Translations under genes and position numbers: made by a program | The notes under the pieces: model-generated | The model's input: the letters and a program-made list of their open reading frames with translations, nothing else | Told to the model about the DNA's origin: nothing | Databases searched by the model: none | From: Paenibacillus silvae | GTDB lineage: Bacteria; Bacillota; Bacilli; Paenibacillales; Paenibacillaceae | Reading direction: 5' to 3' | DNA: 64,000 bases | Assembly: GCF_014639235.1 (NCBI RefSeq) | Contig: NZ_BMFU01000017.1 | Coordinates: 1 to 64,000, forward strand | In this document: positions 34,790-44,572 of the stretch, piece after piece | Numbering within the stretch: the first letter of the stretch is position 1 | Layout of the letters: each line of letters opens with the position of its first letter

Positions 34790-34990
34790 GCTAACGATCA
34801 GGAGAAGCCTTATTTCGGCGTTTTTGGGCTTTGGAAAATTCTAACGATTCACAGAGACGCTATTCGGCTGAGATCAACCTGTTTATGGGCATTATTCAGT
34901 ATTTCGAATAAAATAAGCCTCCTGGAGATCGTTAGAATTCTGGTGCCCCCGATTCAGGGCAAATAAGCTTCCTGAGGATCGTTAGGATTC
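34790..34990. repeat. Four-unit dyad intergenic element, copy C
   Basis: Forward units at 34790-34814 (GCTAACGATCAGGAG..) and 34838-34864 (TTCTAACGATTCACAGAG..), inverted units at 34910-34938 and 34960-34989 (AAATAAGCTTCCTGAGGATC then GTTAGGATT). Total about 201 bp. It lies between convergent methyltransferase and ABC ATPase genes. Confidence 0.85.
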
Positions 34991-35090
34991 CATCTCCTAG
35001 GGCGTATCTTGAAACCTAATGAAGTGCATCTTTCACCCCTTTATCGCCCCCTGCTACGTCAAATCCCTCTTGACGTGCCCCGGTACGCCT

Positions 35091-35161
35091 GCGGGAAACT
35101 TCCTTACTTGGAACGAAAATTCGGCAAAATTGGCTTTCTTCAGCGTTTTCAGACAAGCCCT
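35091..35161. repeat. Dispersed 71-bp repeat family 3, copy 1
   Basis: From GCGGGAAACTTCCT through TTGGAACGAAAATTCGGC and TTCAGCGTTTTCAGAC to GCCCT, this matches 62127-62197 with no gaps and only about eight differences. Flanking sequences differ, so it is a mobile or repeated module of at least 71 bp. Confidence 0.8.
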
Positions 35162-35305
35162 GATTGAGCAGCCTGCATATGCTGGTATTCTTGCCCCATT
35201 ACAGCCCCTCTTCACCGATCATGGACCAGCTTTGTGTCAGATTCTAAAGCCGTCGATTCTTTAATTCAATTTGCTTAGCTAAAATTTGTATAGCCGTATA
35301 GCTTG

Positions 35306-36097
35306 CTATTTCTGGCCTTGAGACGATGCCGCCCGGACATAGACCCGCTCACCATGCCGATCCACCTCTACTGGTGCTTCGAAGAAATCACTTAACACAT
35401 CCTGAGTCATCAGCTCCTCCGTGAGCCCGTTCCCGAAGACCTCTCCCCGCCGGAGCAGAAGACTATGCCTGAAAACAGGCAGTATTTCCTCTGTATGGTG
35501 TGTTACATAGATCAGCGAAGGAGTATCCGGGCGTTCGGTCAGCTCCTGAATGCTTTGCAGCAGATGCTCACGGGAAAATAGATCGAGTCCATTGCAGGGC
35601 TCGTCCAGAATAAGCAGCTGCGGGTTCGCCATCAGAGCGCGGGCAATGAGCAGCTTCTGCTTCTCCCCTTGAGAACATGTCCGGTATTCGCGGTCCCAGA
35701 GATGCTCACAGCCAAGTGTCTGCATCCAGTGCTTGGCCTGTTCCAGATCCTCGCCTTCCAGCTTGTCATACAGACCAATCGTGGCATGTTTGCCGCTGAT
35801 AACCACATATTGTGTGCGGTCAGTCGCATACAGCTTCTCTTGCAGGGAAGAGCTGACCCAGCCGATGGACTTCCGCAATTCCCTCAGGTCCACACTGCCG
35901 TATTCATGGCCGAGCACCGAGATGCTGCCTTCCGTGGGCCACAGGTAGCCAGTGATCATGTTGAGAAGCGTTGTTTTGCCTGAGCCATTCAGGCCAAGCA
36001 GCGCCCAGTGTTCGCCCTTGTGTACACGCCAGCTGACATCGTGCAGCAGCGTGAGCGGCCCTCTTTTCCAAGTGACATGCTGTACATCAATCATCAT
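35306..36097 (-). CDS. ylmA: ABC transporter ATP-binding protein (YlmA-like)
   Basis: A 263-aa ABC ATPase. Walker A is GLNGSGKTT (near residues 34-42), the signature is CSQGEKQKLLIARAL (S-Q-G rather than S-G-G), Walker B is LLILDEPCNGLD, and the switch His is in YVTHHTEEI. The sequence matches the YlmA-type group, related to molybdate/metal ModF-like ATPases, which often lack a permease partner. No membrane component lies nearby, so an orphan ATPase or a soluble role is possible. Starts at ATG 36097 or 36094, with AAGGA upstream. Confidence 0.88.
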   Translation of the reverse strand: MMIDVQHVTWKRGPLTLLHDVSWRVHKGEHWALLGLNGSGKTTLLNMITGYLWPTEGSISVLGHEYGSVDLRELRKSIGWVSSSLQEKLYATDRTQYVVISGKHATIGLYDKLEGEDLEQAKHWMQTLGCEHLWDREYRTCSQGEKQKLLIARALMANPQLLILDEPCNGLDLFSREHLLQSIQELTERPDTPSLIYVTHHTEEILPVFRHSLLLRRGEVFGNGLTEELMTQDVLSDFFEAPVEVDRHGERVYVRAASSQGQK

Positions 36098-36184
36098 TTG
36101 ACTATTCCTTCTCTCTGTTAAATATCGCTCGTCCTGATCCTCATCTTATTGTATTGAACCTGCTGTTGAAGTTTCAATAGCTTG

Positions 36185-37414
36185 TTAGACTTTAGCGGGT
36201 TGATCACGGCGCAAGAATACAGCACACACGCCAATCAGGGGCAGAAAGGAACACAGTCGGATGACGAATGAAAGGCTGGTCATATCGATCAGAGAACCGA
36301 TGACCACCGAGCCAAGTCCAGCCATGCCAAACGACAGACCGAAAAACAAACCCGATACTGTACCAATGTGACGCGGAAGCAATTCCTGAGCGTAGACAAT
36401 AATAACACTGAAGCCGGACATCAGGATTAATCCGATGATGCCACACAGCACCATGGACAAGACGGGGCCTGCATAAGGAAGCAGAAGTGAGAACGGAGCA
36501 GTACCCGCAATGGAAAACCAGATCATCGGTTTGCGTCCGAAGCGGTCTGCGAGTGGTCCGCCAAGCAGGGTCCCGAGCATGCCTGCGAATTGAAGGATAA
36601 ACAAGCAGAGCTGTGCCTTCGAGAGTGGAAGATGATGCACATCCGTATAATAAAAGGCGTAGTATCCTGTCATAGCCGCAATATAAACAAACTTGGAGAA
36701 TAACAGCAGGATGAGAACACTCATGGATATTACGATTCGTCTTCGACTCACGGGCTGAAGCGGTGCTTCAGATTCATGCGGCGCATGCTGTACAGACTGT
36801 GCCCGATGGATGCGTTCGGCGTTCAGCTTGTTTTTGTACCAACGACTAACCGAGGCCTGGATAACAATGCCGATAAGGGCAAAGACCATCAGCCACAGAA
36901 ATTGCAGCTGACCATGCGGAAGCAGTACAAATGCTACCAGCAGGGGAGCAAGAGCCTGCCCGGTATTTCCGCCAACCTGAAAGATGGACTGTGCCATGCC
37001 GCGACCTCGTCCAGCTGCCAGATGAGCTACACGCGAGGATTCAGGGTGGAGAATGGATGAGCCGATACCAATCAGTGATGCGGATACGAGCAGCATCCAC
37101 AACGATGAAGAGAAGGCAAATCCGAGAATGCCGAATAAGGAAAATAACATGCCGCCTGGCAGCAGAAAAGGCATCGGTTTGCGATCAGAAATATAGCCGA
37201 CCAGCGGCTGCAGCACCGAAGCGGTAATATTTAGCGCGAAGGCGATCCAGCCCATCTGCGCAAAACTGAGCTGCATGGCCTGCTGAAACAACGGAAAGGC
37301 AGATGTAACAACCGTTTGCATGGCATCGTTCAGCAGATGGGCGAAGCTAACTCCTGCGAGCGCCCAGTTCGCTGTGTGGTTAAGTTGAATTTTGTTTAAG
37401 GCAGCTTGTGCCAT
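36185..37414 (-). CDS. MFS transporter, fosmidomycin-resistance (Fsr) type
   Basis: A 409-aa twelve-helix major facilitator protein. The N-terminal NWALAGVSFAHLLNDAMQ, the loop motif GYISDRKPMPFLLPGGM, and SRVAHLAAGRGRGMAQSIFQ with VGGNTGQALAP in TM4-5 are characteristic of the Fsr family of drug/proton antiporters; E. coli Fsr is 406 aa. The real substrate here is unknown. The ribosome binding site is GAGGTGAT. It is divergent from an AraC-type regulator at 37530, 115 bp away, which probably controls it. Confidence 0.88.
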   Translation of the reverse strand: MAQAALNKIQLNHTANWALAGVSFAHLLNDAMQTVVTSAFPLFQQAMQLSFAQMGWIAFALNITASVLQPLVGYISDRKPMPFLLPGGMLFSLFGILGFAFSSSLWMLLVSASLIGIGSSILHPESSRVAHLAAGRGRGMAQSIFQVGGNTGQALAPLLVAFVLLPHGQLQFLWLMVFALIGIVIQASVSRWYKNKLNAERIHRAQSVQHAPHESEAPLQPVSRRRIVISMSVLILLLFSKFVYIAAMTGYYAFYYTDVHHLPLSKAQLCLFILQFAGMLGTLLGGPLADRFGRKPMIWFSIAGTAPFSLLLPYAGPVLSMVLCGIIGLILMSGFSVIIVYAQELLPRHIGTVSGLFFGLSFGMAGLGSVVIGSLIDMTSLSFVIRLCSFLPLIGVCAVFLRRDQPAKV

Positions 37415-37529
37415 CTTAGATCACCTCGGATATTTTTATCCATAATAAAAGATAGCGGCAGACCTTGTCTTTGTGAAAAGTGCTTGGAAAATAAGCACGA
37501 TTTGCTATAATGTCAGCAGGTGAGAAACG

Positions 37530-38414
37530 ATGGAATTAAACATGACCTTAAATGGTTTGAAGTTATGGAAGGCTTCTGGCGGGTTCGCGAATGAACCCCA
37601 TGTACATGATGACTGGTATCAGATAACCCTGCCGATTAAAGGTCAATGCTTGCTGGTGCAGGAACAGCAGACCTATTCATTACAGGCTGGAGTCGGCGTT
37701 GTTGCGCAGCCCCGGATGGAGCACTTTTTCCAGATTGGTTCAGATGCAGCCGTCATTGTCATCAAGTTTCGTAATCTGCCAGGAGGGTTGGCGGACCGCA
37801 GTTCAACAGCAGTTTCTTCAGAATTACAGGTTACCCAGGCTTTCGATCCCGCAGAGATCAGCAGGCTGTTCCGGGGATGGCATGTGACCGGGCTGGAGGA
37901 TGAACCTGACCCGTTGCTTATTCAGGAAACCGAGCTGGCTGTAGAGCAGTATCTTGAACGCATATTGTCTGTACCCGAGCATTCGCCCGGATCGGTAAGA
38001 GGAGATGGCTCCGCACTGGCAGAGATCCCCAAGGGTTTATTGCTATCAGGCCCTCATCGCCCTCATTTCCTTGGCGCTACTAGAAGTCATGCAGGAATAG
38101 ATCCTCATATGCAGCGTGTACTGGAGTATATCCACAGTGACTTTACAAACACGATGGACATTGACTCTATGGCAGCGGTAGCGCACCAGAGCAGGTATCA
38201 TTTTATGCGCTCGTTCAAAATGCTGACAGGCTCAACGCCATACCAGTATCTACTGAATTTACGAGTGGAGGAAGCCGCCAGTCGTCTGCGTTATACAACC
38301 GAATCGGTGACGGCAATTAGCTTTGCATTGGGATTCTCACATGTCAGTCAGTTCTACAGGGCATTCCAGCGCGTCAAAGGTGTTACGCCAATGCAGTTTC
38401 GCAATCAGTTGTAA
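37530..38414 (+). CDS. AraC-family transcriptional regulator with N-terminal cupin domain
   Basis: A 294-aa activator-type protein. The N-terminal half is a cupin-like sensor (NEPHVHDDWYQITLPIKG, YSLQAGVGVVAQPRMEHFF). The C-terminal 100 residues carry two helix-turn-helix motifs (MDIDSMAAVAHQSRYHFMR and VTAISFALGFSHVSQFYRAF, ending KGVTPMQFRNQL). CAGGTGAG precedes the ATG. Divergent from the Fsr-like MFS gene, so control of that pump by a small ligand is likely; the ligand is unknown. Confidence 0.9.
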   Translation: MELNMTLNGLKLWKASGGFANEPHVHDDWYQITLPIKGQCLLVQEQQTYSLQAGVGVVAQPRMEHFFQIGSDAAVIVIKFRNLPGGLADRSSTAVSSELQVTQAFDPAEISRLFRGWHVTGLEDEPDPLLIQETELAVEQYLERILSVPEHSPGSVRGDGSALAEIPKGLLLSGPHRPHFLGATRSHAGIDPHMQRVLEYIHSDFTNTMDIDSMAAVAHQSRYHFMRSFKMLTGSTPYQYLLNLRVEEAASRLRYTTESVTAISFALGFSHVSQFYRAFQRVKGVTPMQFRNQL

Positions 38415-38634
38415 TATATATGACAATGCGGATGTGAGGCCGCGGAAATATATGATAAATCATAATGCAGAGGCAGAATAGCTATCCTATTCTTGCCTTT
38501 TTTTATGGCGTCTGCCAGTGTACGAATTTTGCGATCAAGGGTTGACCTGGGGCTAATCATTCAAAAAAAGCATGTCATCAGTAATTTTGTTGTTGCTAAA
38601 CGATGAGGACTCTGATAAGATGGGAAAAAGTTTA

Positions 38635-38648
38635 TGTAAGCGTATACA
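38635..38648 (+). promoter_or_regulatory. Possible catabolite response element (cre)
   Basis: TGTAAGCGTATACA matches the CcpA cre consensus TGWAANCGNTNWCA with a single mismatch, upstream of the pectin-oligomer operon, a usual target of carbon catabolite control. Confidence 0.5.
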
Positions 38649-38658
38649 TTTAGAGCTA

Positions 38659-38818
38659 AATTACAACGTTGTAATTGTCGACGCTTTAAGTTGAACTGCA
38701 TATTATATGCTTGTTTATCAAAGTGATTACTTGATTTTTAAATCTATCTCAGATGTGGGTGTACGTTGAGCAAAGAGATAGGATTTTATTTTTAAACAAA
38801 AATTCAAACGTTGTAATT
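38659..38818. promoter_or_regulatory. Pair of LacI-type operators upstream of the pectin operon
   Basis: AATTACAACGTTGTAATT (38659-38676) is a perfect 18-bp palindrome centred on CG, as LacI-family sites are. AATTCAAACGTTGTAATT (38801-38818) is a second copy with two differences, ending 25 bp before the first permease start. The LacI protein encoded at 42397 is the natural candidate. The 142-bp centre spacing would allow looping. Confidence 0.65.
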
Positions 38819-38842
38819 ATGAGATGAAGGGGAGTGTTTACG

Positions 38843-39760
38843 TTGAAAAAACGCATGTCCACGCTGTTCAGCCTGATTCGGCGGGATAAGTATTTGCTGC
38901 TGATGTTTTCACCCATTTTTCTGTATTACGTCATTTTTATGTATCTGCCGATGCCTGGTGTGCTGTTGGCATTTCGTAATTTTATGCCCGGGCAGGGCAT
39001 GTTTAGCGGAGAGTGGGTGGGCCTGCGCTGGTTTGAGCAGTTTGTGAACTCGATTTACTTCTGGCGACTGCTGCGCAACACCTTTTTGCTGGCTTTTCTG
39101 CCGCTCTTGTTCGGTTTCTCCATCCCCATTCTATTTGCAGTCTGCATCGTAGAGATTAAGAACCACACCTTTAAACGCTTCGCGCAAACCGTAACCTATC
39201 TTCCTCACTTTATCTCCACCGTTGTGGTGGCCGGTATGATTATCAACTTTTTGTCACCTACGGACGGTATTGTGAACACCCTCATCGCAAGTCTCGGCAT
39301 GGAAAAAATAAATTTCATGATGGACGCCGGCTGGTTCCGCACCATCTTCACCAGTTCCGACATCTGGCAGAGCTTTGGCTTCAGCTCCATTATCTACATC
39401 GCAGCCATCATGGGCATTGATCCCGAAATGTACGACTCCGGCAAAATCGACGGCGTGAACAAATTTCAAGAGCTGTGGCATCTGACACTTCCTAGTATTA
39501 AACCAACGATTGTCATTCTGCTGCTTCTGTCGCTCGGCGGCATTATGAGTGTAGGCTTCGAGAAAGTCTATCTGCTCTATAACGGGGCCACGTATGAAAC
39601 AGCGGATGTGCTGTCCACCTATGTATACCGGATGGGGATCGAGGGCCAGAACTATGGCTTCGCAACAGCGGTCGGCCTGTTCAATTCCATCATCACGTTT
39701 GTGCTTGTTTTTGCAGCCAATGCCATGACCCGCCGCCTGACCAAAATGTCACTCTGGTAA
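38843..39760 (+). CDS. lplB: ABC sugar transporter permease (LplB-type)
   Basis: A 305-aa inner-membrane permease of the LplB/carbohydrate CUT1 group found in Paenibacillus and Bacillus (YtdP/YteP/LplB). Six hydrophobic segments are visible; SPIFLYYVIFMYLPMPGVL opens TM1, and the EAA loop for ATPase contact is DPEMYDSGKIDGVNKFQELW followed by LTLPSIKPT. TTG 38843 is the start, with AAGGGGAG 8 nt upstream. It pairs with the permease at 39789 and the lipoprotein at 40763. No ATPase is in the operon, as usual: such importers borrow a shared MsmX-type ATPase. The neighbours indicate uptake of pectin-derived oligosaccharides. Confidence 0.92.
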   Translation: MKKRMSTLFSLIRRDKYLLLMFSPIFLYYVIFMYLPMPGVLLAFRNFMPGQGMFSGEWVGLRWFEQFVNSIYFWRLLRNTFLLAFLPLLFGFSIPILFAVCIVEIKNHTFKRFAQTVTYLPHFISTVVVAGMIINFLSPTDGIVNTLIASLGMEKINFMMDAGWFRTIFTSSDIWQSFGFSSIIYIAAIMGIDPEMYDSGKIDGVNKFQELWHLTLPSIKPTIVILLLLSLGGIMSVGFEKVYLLYNGATYETADVLSTYVYRMGIEGQNYGFATAVGLFNSIITFVLVFAANAMTRRLTKMSLW

Positions 39761-39788
39761 AACCACACTGAATTAAAGGAGAGCCTGT

Positions 39789-40673
39789 ATGATGCAAAAA
39801 TCGAGAAGTGACCGATTGTTCTATGTCTTTGTCTACCTGCTGACCATCCTGGCCGTTGTTGTCACCCTATATCCGTTCCTGTACGTGGTCAGCATTTCCT
39901 TCAGCTCGGTGGATGCAATCGACAAGCAAAAAGTGGTGCTCTGGCCTGTCGGCTTCACACTTTCAGGCTACCAGATGGTGCTGCAATACAAGGAGTTGTG
40001 GGTGTCTTTCTATAACACCGTCTGGTACACCGTTGTAGGCACGCTGCTGAACATTGTGGCAACCTGTCTGGCAGCATTTCCATTGTCGAGGCAGCAATTT
40101 TTCCTGCGGCGCAAGCTGAACTTTTTCATTGCCTTTACGATGTATTTCTCCGGTGGACTTATCCCGGTCTATATGATGATCACGTCACTTGGATTGTATA
40201 ACACCCGCTGGGTAATGGTGCTGCCAGTGCTGGTGATTACATTTAACGTTATGATCTGCCGTTCCGCCTTTGAAGGCATTCCGAATGAGATATTTGAGAG
40301 CGCCAGCATTGATGGTGCAAATGAGTTAACGATGCTGTACCGTCTTGCTGTTCCGATCATCAAACCTACATTGGCTGTACTGACGCTGTATTATGCGGTA
40401 TTCCACTGGAACAACTTTTTCTCGGCCCTGCTGTATCTGGGCAAACAGGATATGCAGCCCCTCCAGATGTTCCTGCGAAGGGTGCTGATTATGGCTTCGC
40501 CAGAGGTGATGCAGAAGATGGGCGGTACGATGACATCCGGTGCACTGGCGGTTTCAACGCTGCAAGTTCGTTATGTATCCATCGTGGTCAGCATTCTGCC
40601 GATCGTGATGATCTACCCGTTTATCCAACGGTACTTCGTTAAGGGCATTACCCTCGGAGCCGTGAAAGGATAG
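39789..40673 (+). CDS. ytcP: ABC sugar transporter permease (YtcP/LplC-type)
   Basis: A 294-aa second permease subunit of the same CUT1 importer. It has the typical N-terminal RLFYVFVYLLTILAVVV, SFSSVDAI loop, FTMYFSGGLIPVYMMI, the EAA loop NEIFESASIDGANELTMLYR followed by LAVPIIKPTLAVL, and the C-terminal end YPFIQRYFVKGITLGAVKG that is almost invariant in YtcP proteins. AAAGGAG precedes ATG 39789. The gap to the lplB-like gene is 28 bp. Confidence 0.94.
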   Translation: MMQKSRSDRLFYVFVYLLTILAVVVTLYPFLYVVSISFSSVDAIDKQKVVLWPVGFTLSGYQMVLQYKELWVSFYNTVWYTVVGTLLNIVATCLAAFPLSRQQFFLRRKLNFFIAFTMYFSGGLIPVYMMITSLGLYNTRWVMVLPVLVITFNVMICRSAFEGIPNEIFESASIDGANELTMLYRLAVPIIKPTLAVLTLYYAVFHWNNFFSALLYLGKQDMQPLQMFLRRVLIMASPEVMQKMGGTMTSGALAVSTLQVRYVSIVVSILPIVMIYPFIQRYFVKGITLGAVKG

Positions 40674-40762
40674 AATTTGTTACCCAGGCAGCATTGTCAG
40701 GCAGAAGGGGAGCAAGCTTTTTCAGGGAGTACAAAAGGGTTCATACCAAGGAGGAATGATGG

Positions 40763-42358
40763 ATGAAGGTCAAAGGGGCAGGAAGAAAAAGTGTAATTGC
40801 AGCGATACTCGCGATCAGTCTGGCGGGTTGCAGCGGGGGGACGGGCGCAGGAACGGATGCGGGGAATACACCTGCCAGCTCGGAGCCGGCATTCAATTAT
40901 ACGGGTGCAGGACCTGTAACGGATCAACCGGATGCGAAGCTGTCCATTCTTGGAACTAATGCATGGACAACTAATGTGGACTTGTCTACCGCCGCTATTG
41001 TGAAGAAAATCGAGAGCAATGCGGGTGTGAAAGTGGATTGGGATCTGATCCCTCCTCAAAATTATGCAGATGCGGTGAATCCAAGACTGGCTGCGGGTAC
41101 AGGACTCCCGGATATCGTGTACCTGCCGGATCAGGATCAATTGATGAAGTACATTAACAGCGGTCTGTTTATTCCGATTAATGATCTGGTGGAGAAGTAC
41201 GGCGTCAATCTCAAAAAAATATATGAAAAGTCGCCATCGGTTAAAGCGAGTTTAACAACGCCAGATGGTAAAATGTATTATGTTCCACAGCAGACGCTGA
41301 CGCGTAACTACATGCCTGTGTTCATGGTCAATGAGCGCTGGTTGAAAAAGCTGGGCTTAAATGAGCCGACTACACTCGATGAGTTTACAGCGATGCTGCG
41401 CAAATTTAAAACGGAAGATCCGAACGGCAACGGCAAAGCGGATGAAATTCCACTGTCCATGGAATCGAAGTTTGTGCCAATGGCCTTCGGTCCAGCGTTT
41501 GGACTTGATCTATCGAACAATTTCTATGCAGATGATCAAGGCAAAGTGCATTTCAGCTATTATGAGCCAGCCTACAAGGAATACCTGACATATTTGAACG
41601 GTCTGTATAAAGAAGGTTTGCTTGGGGTGGACTATGCGAGCACCACGAGCGACCAGGTTACGTCACGGATATCGCAGGATGTAACCGGGGCAACGTTTAA
41701 TTTTAGCTGGTATATGTCGATGGTTTACAGCCCGCTCTTCAAGGATTACAAGCCGGAAGAGCCAATCATCAAAGGCATTCTGCCATTAAAAGGGCCGCAT
41801 GGAGACCAGTTCTACATCGGGCGTACGCCAGTCAGCGGCATCTTCGGTATTAGTAAGGATAGCAAAAATCCGGAGCTGGCTTTCCGCTTCCTGGATTATG
41901 CGGTCAGTGAAGAAGCACAGACCTATTACACTTGGGGCATCAAGGATGACACCTATACGGAAGAGAATGGCGTGAAGAAATTTACGGATAAAGGTAAAGA
42001 CAATGAATATATCCAGAAGCTCGGGATCGGTCCGGTCAATCTGCCAAACATTCAATCCACCGATTCTGCGGATTCCATCGTAGCTCCTTGGCATGCGAAG
42101 CTAGATAAAGAATTAGAGAAATATGTGCGTGAGCCGTTCCCGTTTGTGTATGCTCTGCCGGATGAAGCAAGCGTAGAGAGCATGGCGATGCCCGACATCA
42201 CCACGTATGTAGAAGAGATGAACTTCAAGTTTATTAGCGGGGACGCAAGCCTGGATCAGTTTGACAGTTATATCGAAACACTGAAAAGTATGAATGTTGA
42301 ACAGGTGATTGCAGGTAGACAGGCACAATATGATCGCTATAAAGCTGCACAGAAATAG
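40763..42358 (+). CDS. ytcQ: Extracellular solute-binding lipoprotein (LplA/YtcQ-like)
   Basis: A 531-aa substrate-binding protein anchored by lipid. The signal is basic (KVKGAGRKS) with a hydrophobic core and lipobox SLAGC (Cys near residue 22), then a Gly/Thr/Ala linker. The mature part shows large type II binding-protein features: PRLAAGTGLPDIVYL, NGLYKEGLLGVDYAS, and a long C-terminal lobe. Clear AAGGAGG site before ATG 40763. It delivers its sugar ligand, most likely methylated or unsaturated galacturonides, to the two permeases. A Lys/Gln-rich C-terminus ends at the stop. Confidence 0.93.
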   Translation: MKVKGAGRKSVIAAILAISLAGCSGGTGAGTDAGNTPASSEPAFNYTGAGPVTDQPDAKLSILGTNAWTTNVDLSTAAIVKKIESNAGVKVDWDLIPPQNYADAVNPRLAAGTGLPDIVYLPDQDQLMKYINSGLFIPINDLVEKYGVNLKKIYEKSPSVKASLTTPDGKMYYVPQQTLTRNYMPVFMVNERWLKKLGLNEPTTLDEFTAMLRKFKTEDPNGNGKADEIPLSMESKFVPMAFGPAFGLDLSNNFYADDQGKVHFSYYEPAYKEYLTYLNGLYKEGLLGVDYASTTSDQVTSRISQDVTGATFNFSWYMSMVYSPLFKDYKPEEPIIKGILPLKGPHGDQFYIGRTPVSGIFGISKDSKNPELAFRFLDYAVSEEAQTYYTWGIKDDTYTEENGVKKFTDKGKDNEYIQKLGIGPVNLPNIQSTDSADSIVAPWHAKLDKELEKYVREPFPFVYALPDEASVESMAMPDITTYVEEMNFKFISGDASLDQFDSYIETLKSMNVEQVIAGRQAQYDRYKAAQK

Positions 42359-42396
42359 GGTACAGGCTTCAGGCATATGAGAGGTGTTGATTCAAT

Positions 42397-43365
42397 TTGA
42401 TTACCATTAAAGATATAGCCAAACTGGCGGGAGTGAGCTACAGTACGGTATCGAAGGCACTGAATGATGATCCCCGGATCAAACCGGCGACCAAGCAGAA
42501 GGTGCTTGCGGTGGCGGAGAAACACCAATACCGGAAAAATATGCTGGCCCGGCAGCTCTCCACCGGCAGAAGCAACATCATCGGGTTTGTGCTCGATGAG
42601 CTCAGCAATCCGCTCTTCTCCAACATATCGGGCAGTCTGCATACCGAGCTGAAGAAGCGGGGGTATCAGATGATCCTGGTTGTGGCCGATGACGGGGTGG
42701 ATGTATTCAGCCAGCTGCGTGTGGATGGTTGTATTCTGTGGGATTATGCGCTGGACAATCGGGACGTATTTTGGAAAAAGTTCGCGACCCTGAACATGCC
42801 CTGTTTTGTCCTTGGTACAGATGAAGCACCGAACTCTCCTTACATCAAGATCGATCGTAAGGAGGGACTCTTCAAAGCGGTGGAGCATCTGAAATCCCTC
42901 GGGCACAGCCGGATTGGATTCATCGGCAACTCGCAGCATGTGAAGCTGGAAGGATACAGGGAAGCCCTGCAGCGCACAGGTCTCGCTTTTGACGAGAATC
43001 ATGTGCTGCCAGCGCATTCCTCCTGGGAGGATGGGTACTTTGCTATCCGAGATTATACATTCGGCCCGGATTCTCCGACCGCGTTTATTGGTCTGAACAA
43101 CCTTGTGACGCGAGGGGCACTCCGGGCATTGCTTGAGGCGGGTTACAGTGTGCCGCGAGATATATCCATTATCGGTTACGACGATCTGCCCGATATGCAA
43201 TATGCAGAGGTTGCTCTGACCACGATCGGTCCGCCGCTCGATGAACTGGCTGCTCAGGCGGCAGAGCTAATCGTATCTCTGATCCGTGACGAGCAGGTTG
43301 AGGTTCCGGTTGTTATTCAGCCTCGGCTGAATCTGCGCAATTCAACAGCAGCGTGCCGGCCGTAG
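42397..43365 (+). CDS. LacI-family transcriptional regulator
   Basis: A 322-aa LacI/GalR regulator. The N-terminal helix-turn-helix is ITIKDIAKLAGVSYSTVSKA with the hinge RKNMLARQLSTGRSNIIGFV; the periplasmic-binding-like sensor domain follows (IKIDRKEGLFKAVEHLKSLG, SIIGYDDLPDMQYAEVALTT). The start is TTG 42397, with GAGAGGTG about 9 nt upstream. Embedded between the transporter and the two enzymes, it should control this operon through the CG-centred palindromes at 38659 and 38801. The inducer is presumably an oligogalacturonide breakdown product. Confidence 0.94.
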   Translation: MITIKDIAKLAGVSYSTVSKALNDDPRIKPATKQKVLAVAEKHQYRKNMLARQLSTGRSNIIGFVLDELSNPLFSNISGSLHTELKKRGYQMILVVADDGVDVFSQLRVDGCILWDYALDNRDVFWKKFATLNMPCFVLGTDEAPNSPYIKIDRKEGLFKAVEHLKSLGHSRIGFIGNSQHVKLEGYREALQRTGLAFDENHVLPAHSSWEDGYFAIRDYTFGPDSPTAFIGLNNLVTRGALRALLEAGYSVPRDISIIGYDDLPDMQYAEVALTTIGPPLDELAAQAAELIVSLIRDEQVEVPVVIQPRLNLRNSTAACRP

Positions 43366-43459
43366 TGCCGGCTTTCATAGAAAGCTTGTTATAGAATGAT
43401 GGTGAGAAAGATAGTTCAGGAAGCACTCGAACCAATACAAACTACTAGGAGGTACCACA

Positions 43460-44572
43460 ATGCAGGTACAGACGCAGTTATCCTGGTCAGAGCGAATTGC
43501 AGCTACGATCATGCAGCAGTGTAACCATGAAGGCTTCCATGCGTTCCCTTCCGGACGATGGGCGTATGTGGAAGGCATGACGTTGATGGCGATGGCGCGC
43601 ACGGGAGAATTATATAACAAGCCCGAGTATATTGATTTTATGAAAAGACATATGGACTTGTACGTGCAGCCGGACGGTTCTATTGGTACGTACTCTCTCG
43701 AAGAATATAATCTGGATCAGATTAATCAGGGCAAGAACCTGTTTGCGTTACTGCATGGTGCAGTGGATGATCGTTATGCCGAAGCAGCACATCTTCTTGC
43801 CGCGCAGCTCGCAGGTCAGCCTCGAACGTCAGAAGGTGGATTCTGGCACAAAAAAATCTATCCGTTCCAGATGTGGCTGGACGGTCTGTATATGTCCTCA
43901 CCCTTCCTCTCTCAATATGCAAAGACATTTCAGCATCCAGAGTTATGGGATGAGGTAGCGCATCAAATATTGCTGATTGAACAAAAGACACGTGATCCGC
44001 GCACCGGGCTTCTGTATCATGGCTGGGATGAATCGAAGGAGCAGGTCTGGGCCGATTCGGTGACCGGCTGTTCGCCGCACTTCTGGAGCCGGGCGATGGG
44101 CTGGTATGCCATGGCTATTGTGGACAGTGTGGAGTATTTTCCGCTGAACCATCCGAAGCGGGGCACAATCATTGGCATCTTCGAGCGCATGTGTAATGCG
44201 TTGGTTCGGGTGCAGGAGCCGGAAAGCGGATTATGGTTCCAAGTACTGGATCAGGGCTTCCGCAAAGGGAACTATCTCGAAGCTTCGGGTTCAAGCATGT
44301 TTGTATATGCGCTTGCCAAAGGTGTACGTCTTCGTTATCTGGAGCCTCATTTCAGGGCAGCAGCCGAGAAAGGCTGGCAGGGTCTTACTTCCAGATTGGT
44401 GGAGGAAACGGCTGATGGTGTACGGTTAAATGGCATATGCCATGGGGCAGGGCTGAGTCTGGACCGGGATGGCTCCTATAGCTACTATGTGAGCGAGGCT
44501 GTTGTAAGCGATTCCTTTATGGGTGTTGCTCCGTTGCTGCTGGCTGCCATCGAGATGGAGCGGTTGCCATGA
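43460..44572 (+). CDS. yteR: GH105 unsaturated (rhamno)galacturonyl hydrolase (YteR/YesR-like)
   Basis: A 370-aa cytoplasmic alpha/alpha-barrel hydrolase that removes the terminal unsaturated uronic acid from oligosaccharides made by pectate or rhamnogalacturonan lyases. Marks are RWAYVEGMTLMAM, FQMWLDGLYMSSPFL (catalytic Asp region), HGWDESKEQVWAD, FWSRAMGWYAMAI and YLEASGSSMFVYALAKG. There is no signal peptide, matching uptake of oligomers. Its stop overlaps the pectin methylesterase start (ATGA), so the two are coupled. AGGAGG precedes the ATG. Confidence 0.94.
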   Translation: MQVQTQLSWSERIAATIMQQCNHEGFHAFPSGRWAYVEGMTLMAMARTGELYNKPEYIDFMKRHMDLYVQPDGSIGTYSLEEYNLDQINQGKNLFALLHGAVDDRYAEAAHLLAAQLAGQPRTSEGGFWHKKIYPFQMWLDGLYMSSPFLSQYAKTFQHPELWDEVAHQILLIEQKTRDPRTGLLYHGWDESKEQVWADSVTGCSPHFWSRAMGWYAMAIVDSVEYFPLNHPKRGTIIGIFERMCNALVRVQEPESGLWFQVLDQGFRKGNYLEASGSSMFVYALAKGVRLRYLEPHFRAAAEKGWQGLTSRLVEETADGVRLNGICHGAGLSLDRDGSYSYYVSEAVVSDSFMGVAPLLLAAIEMERLP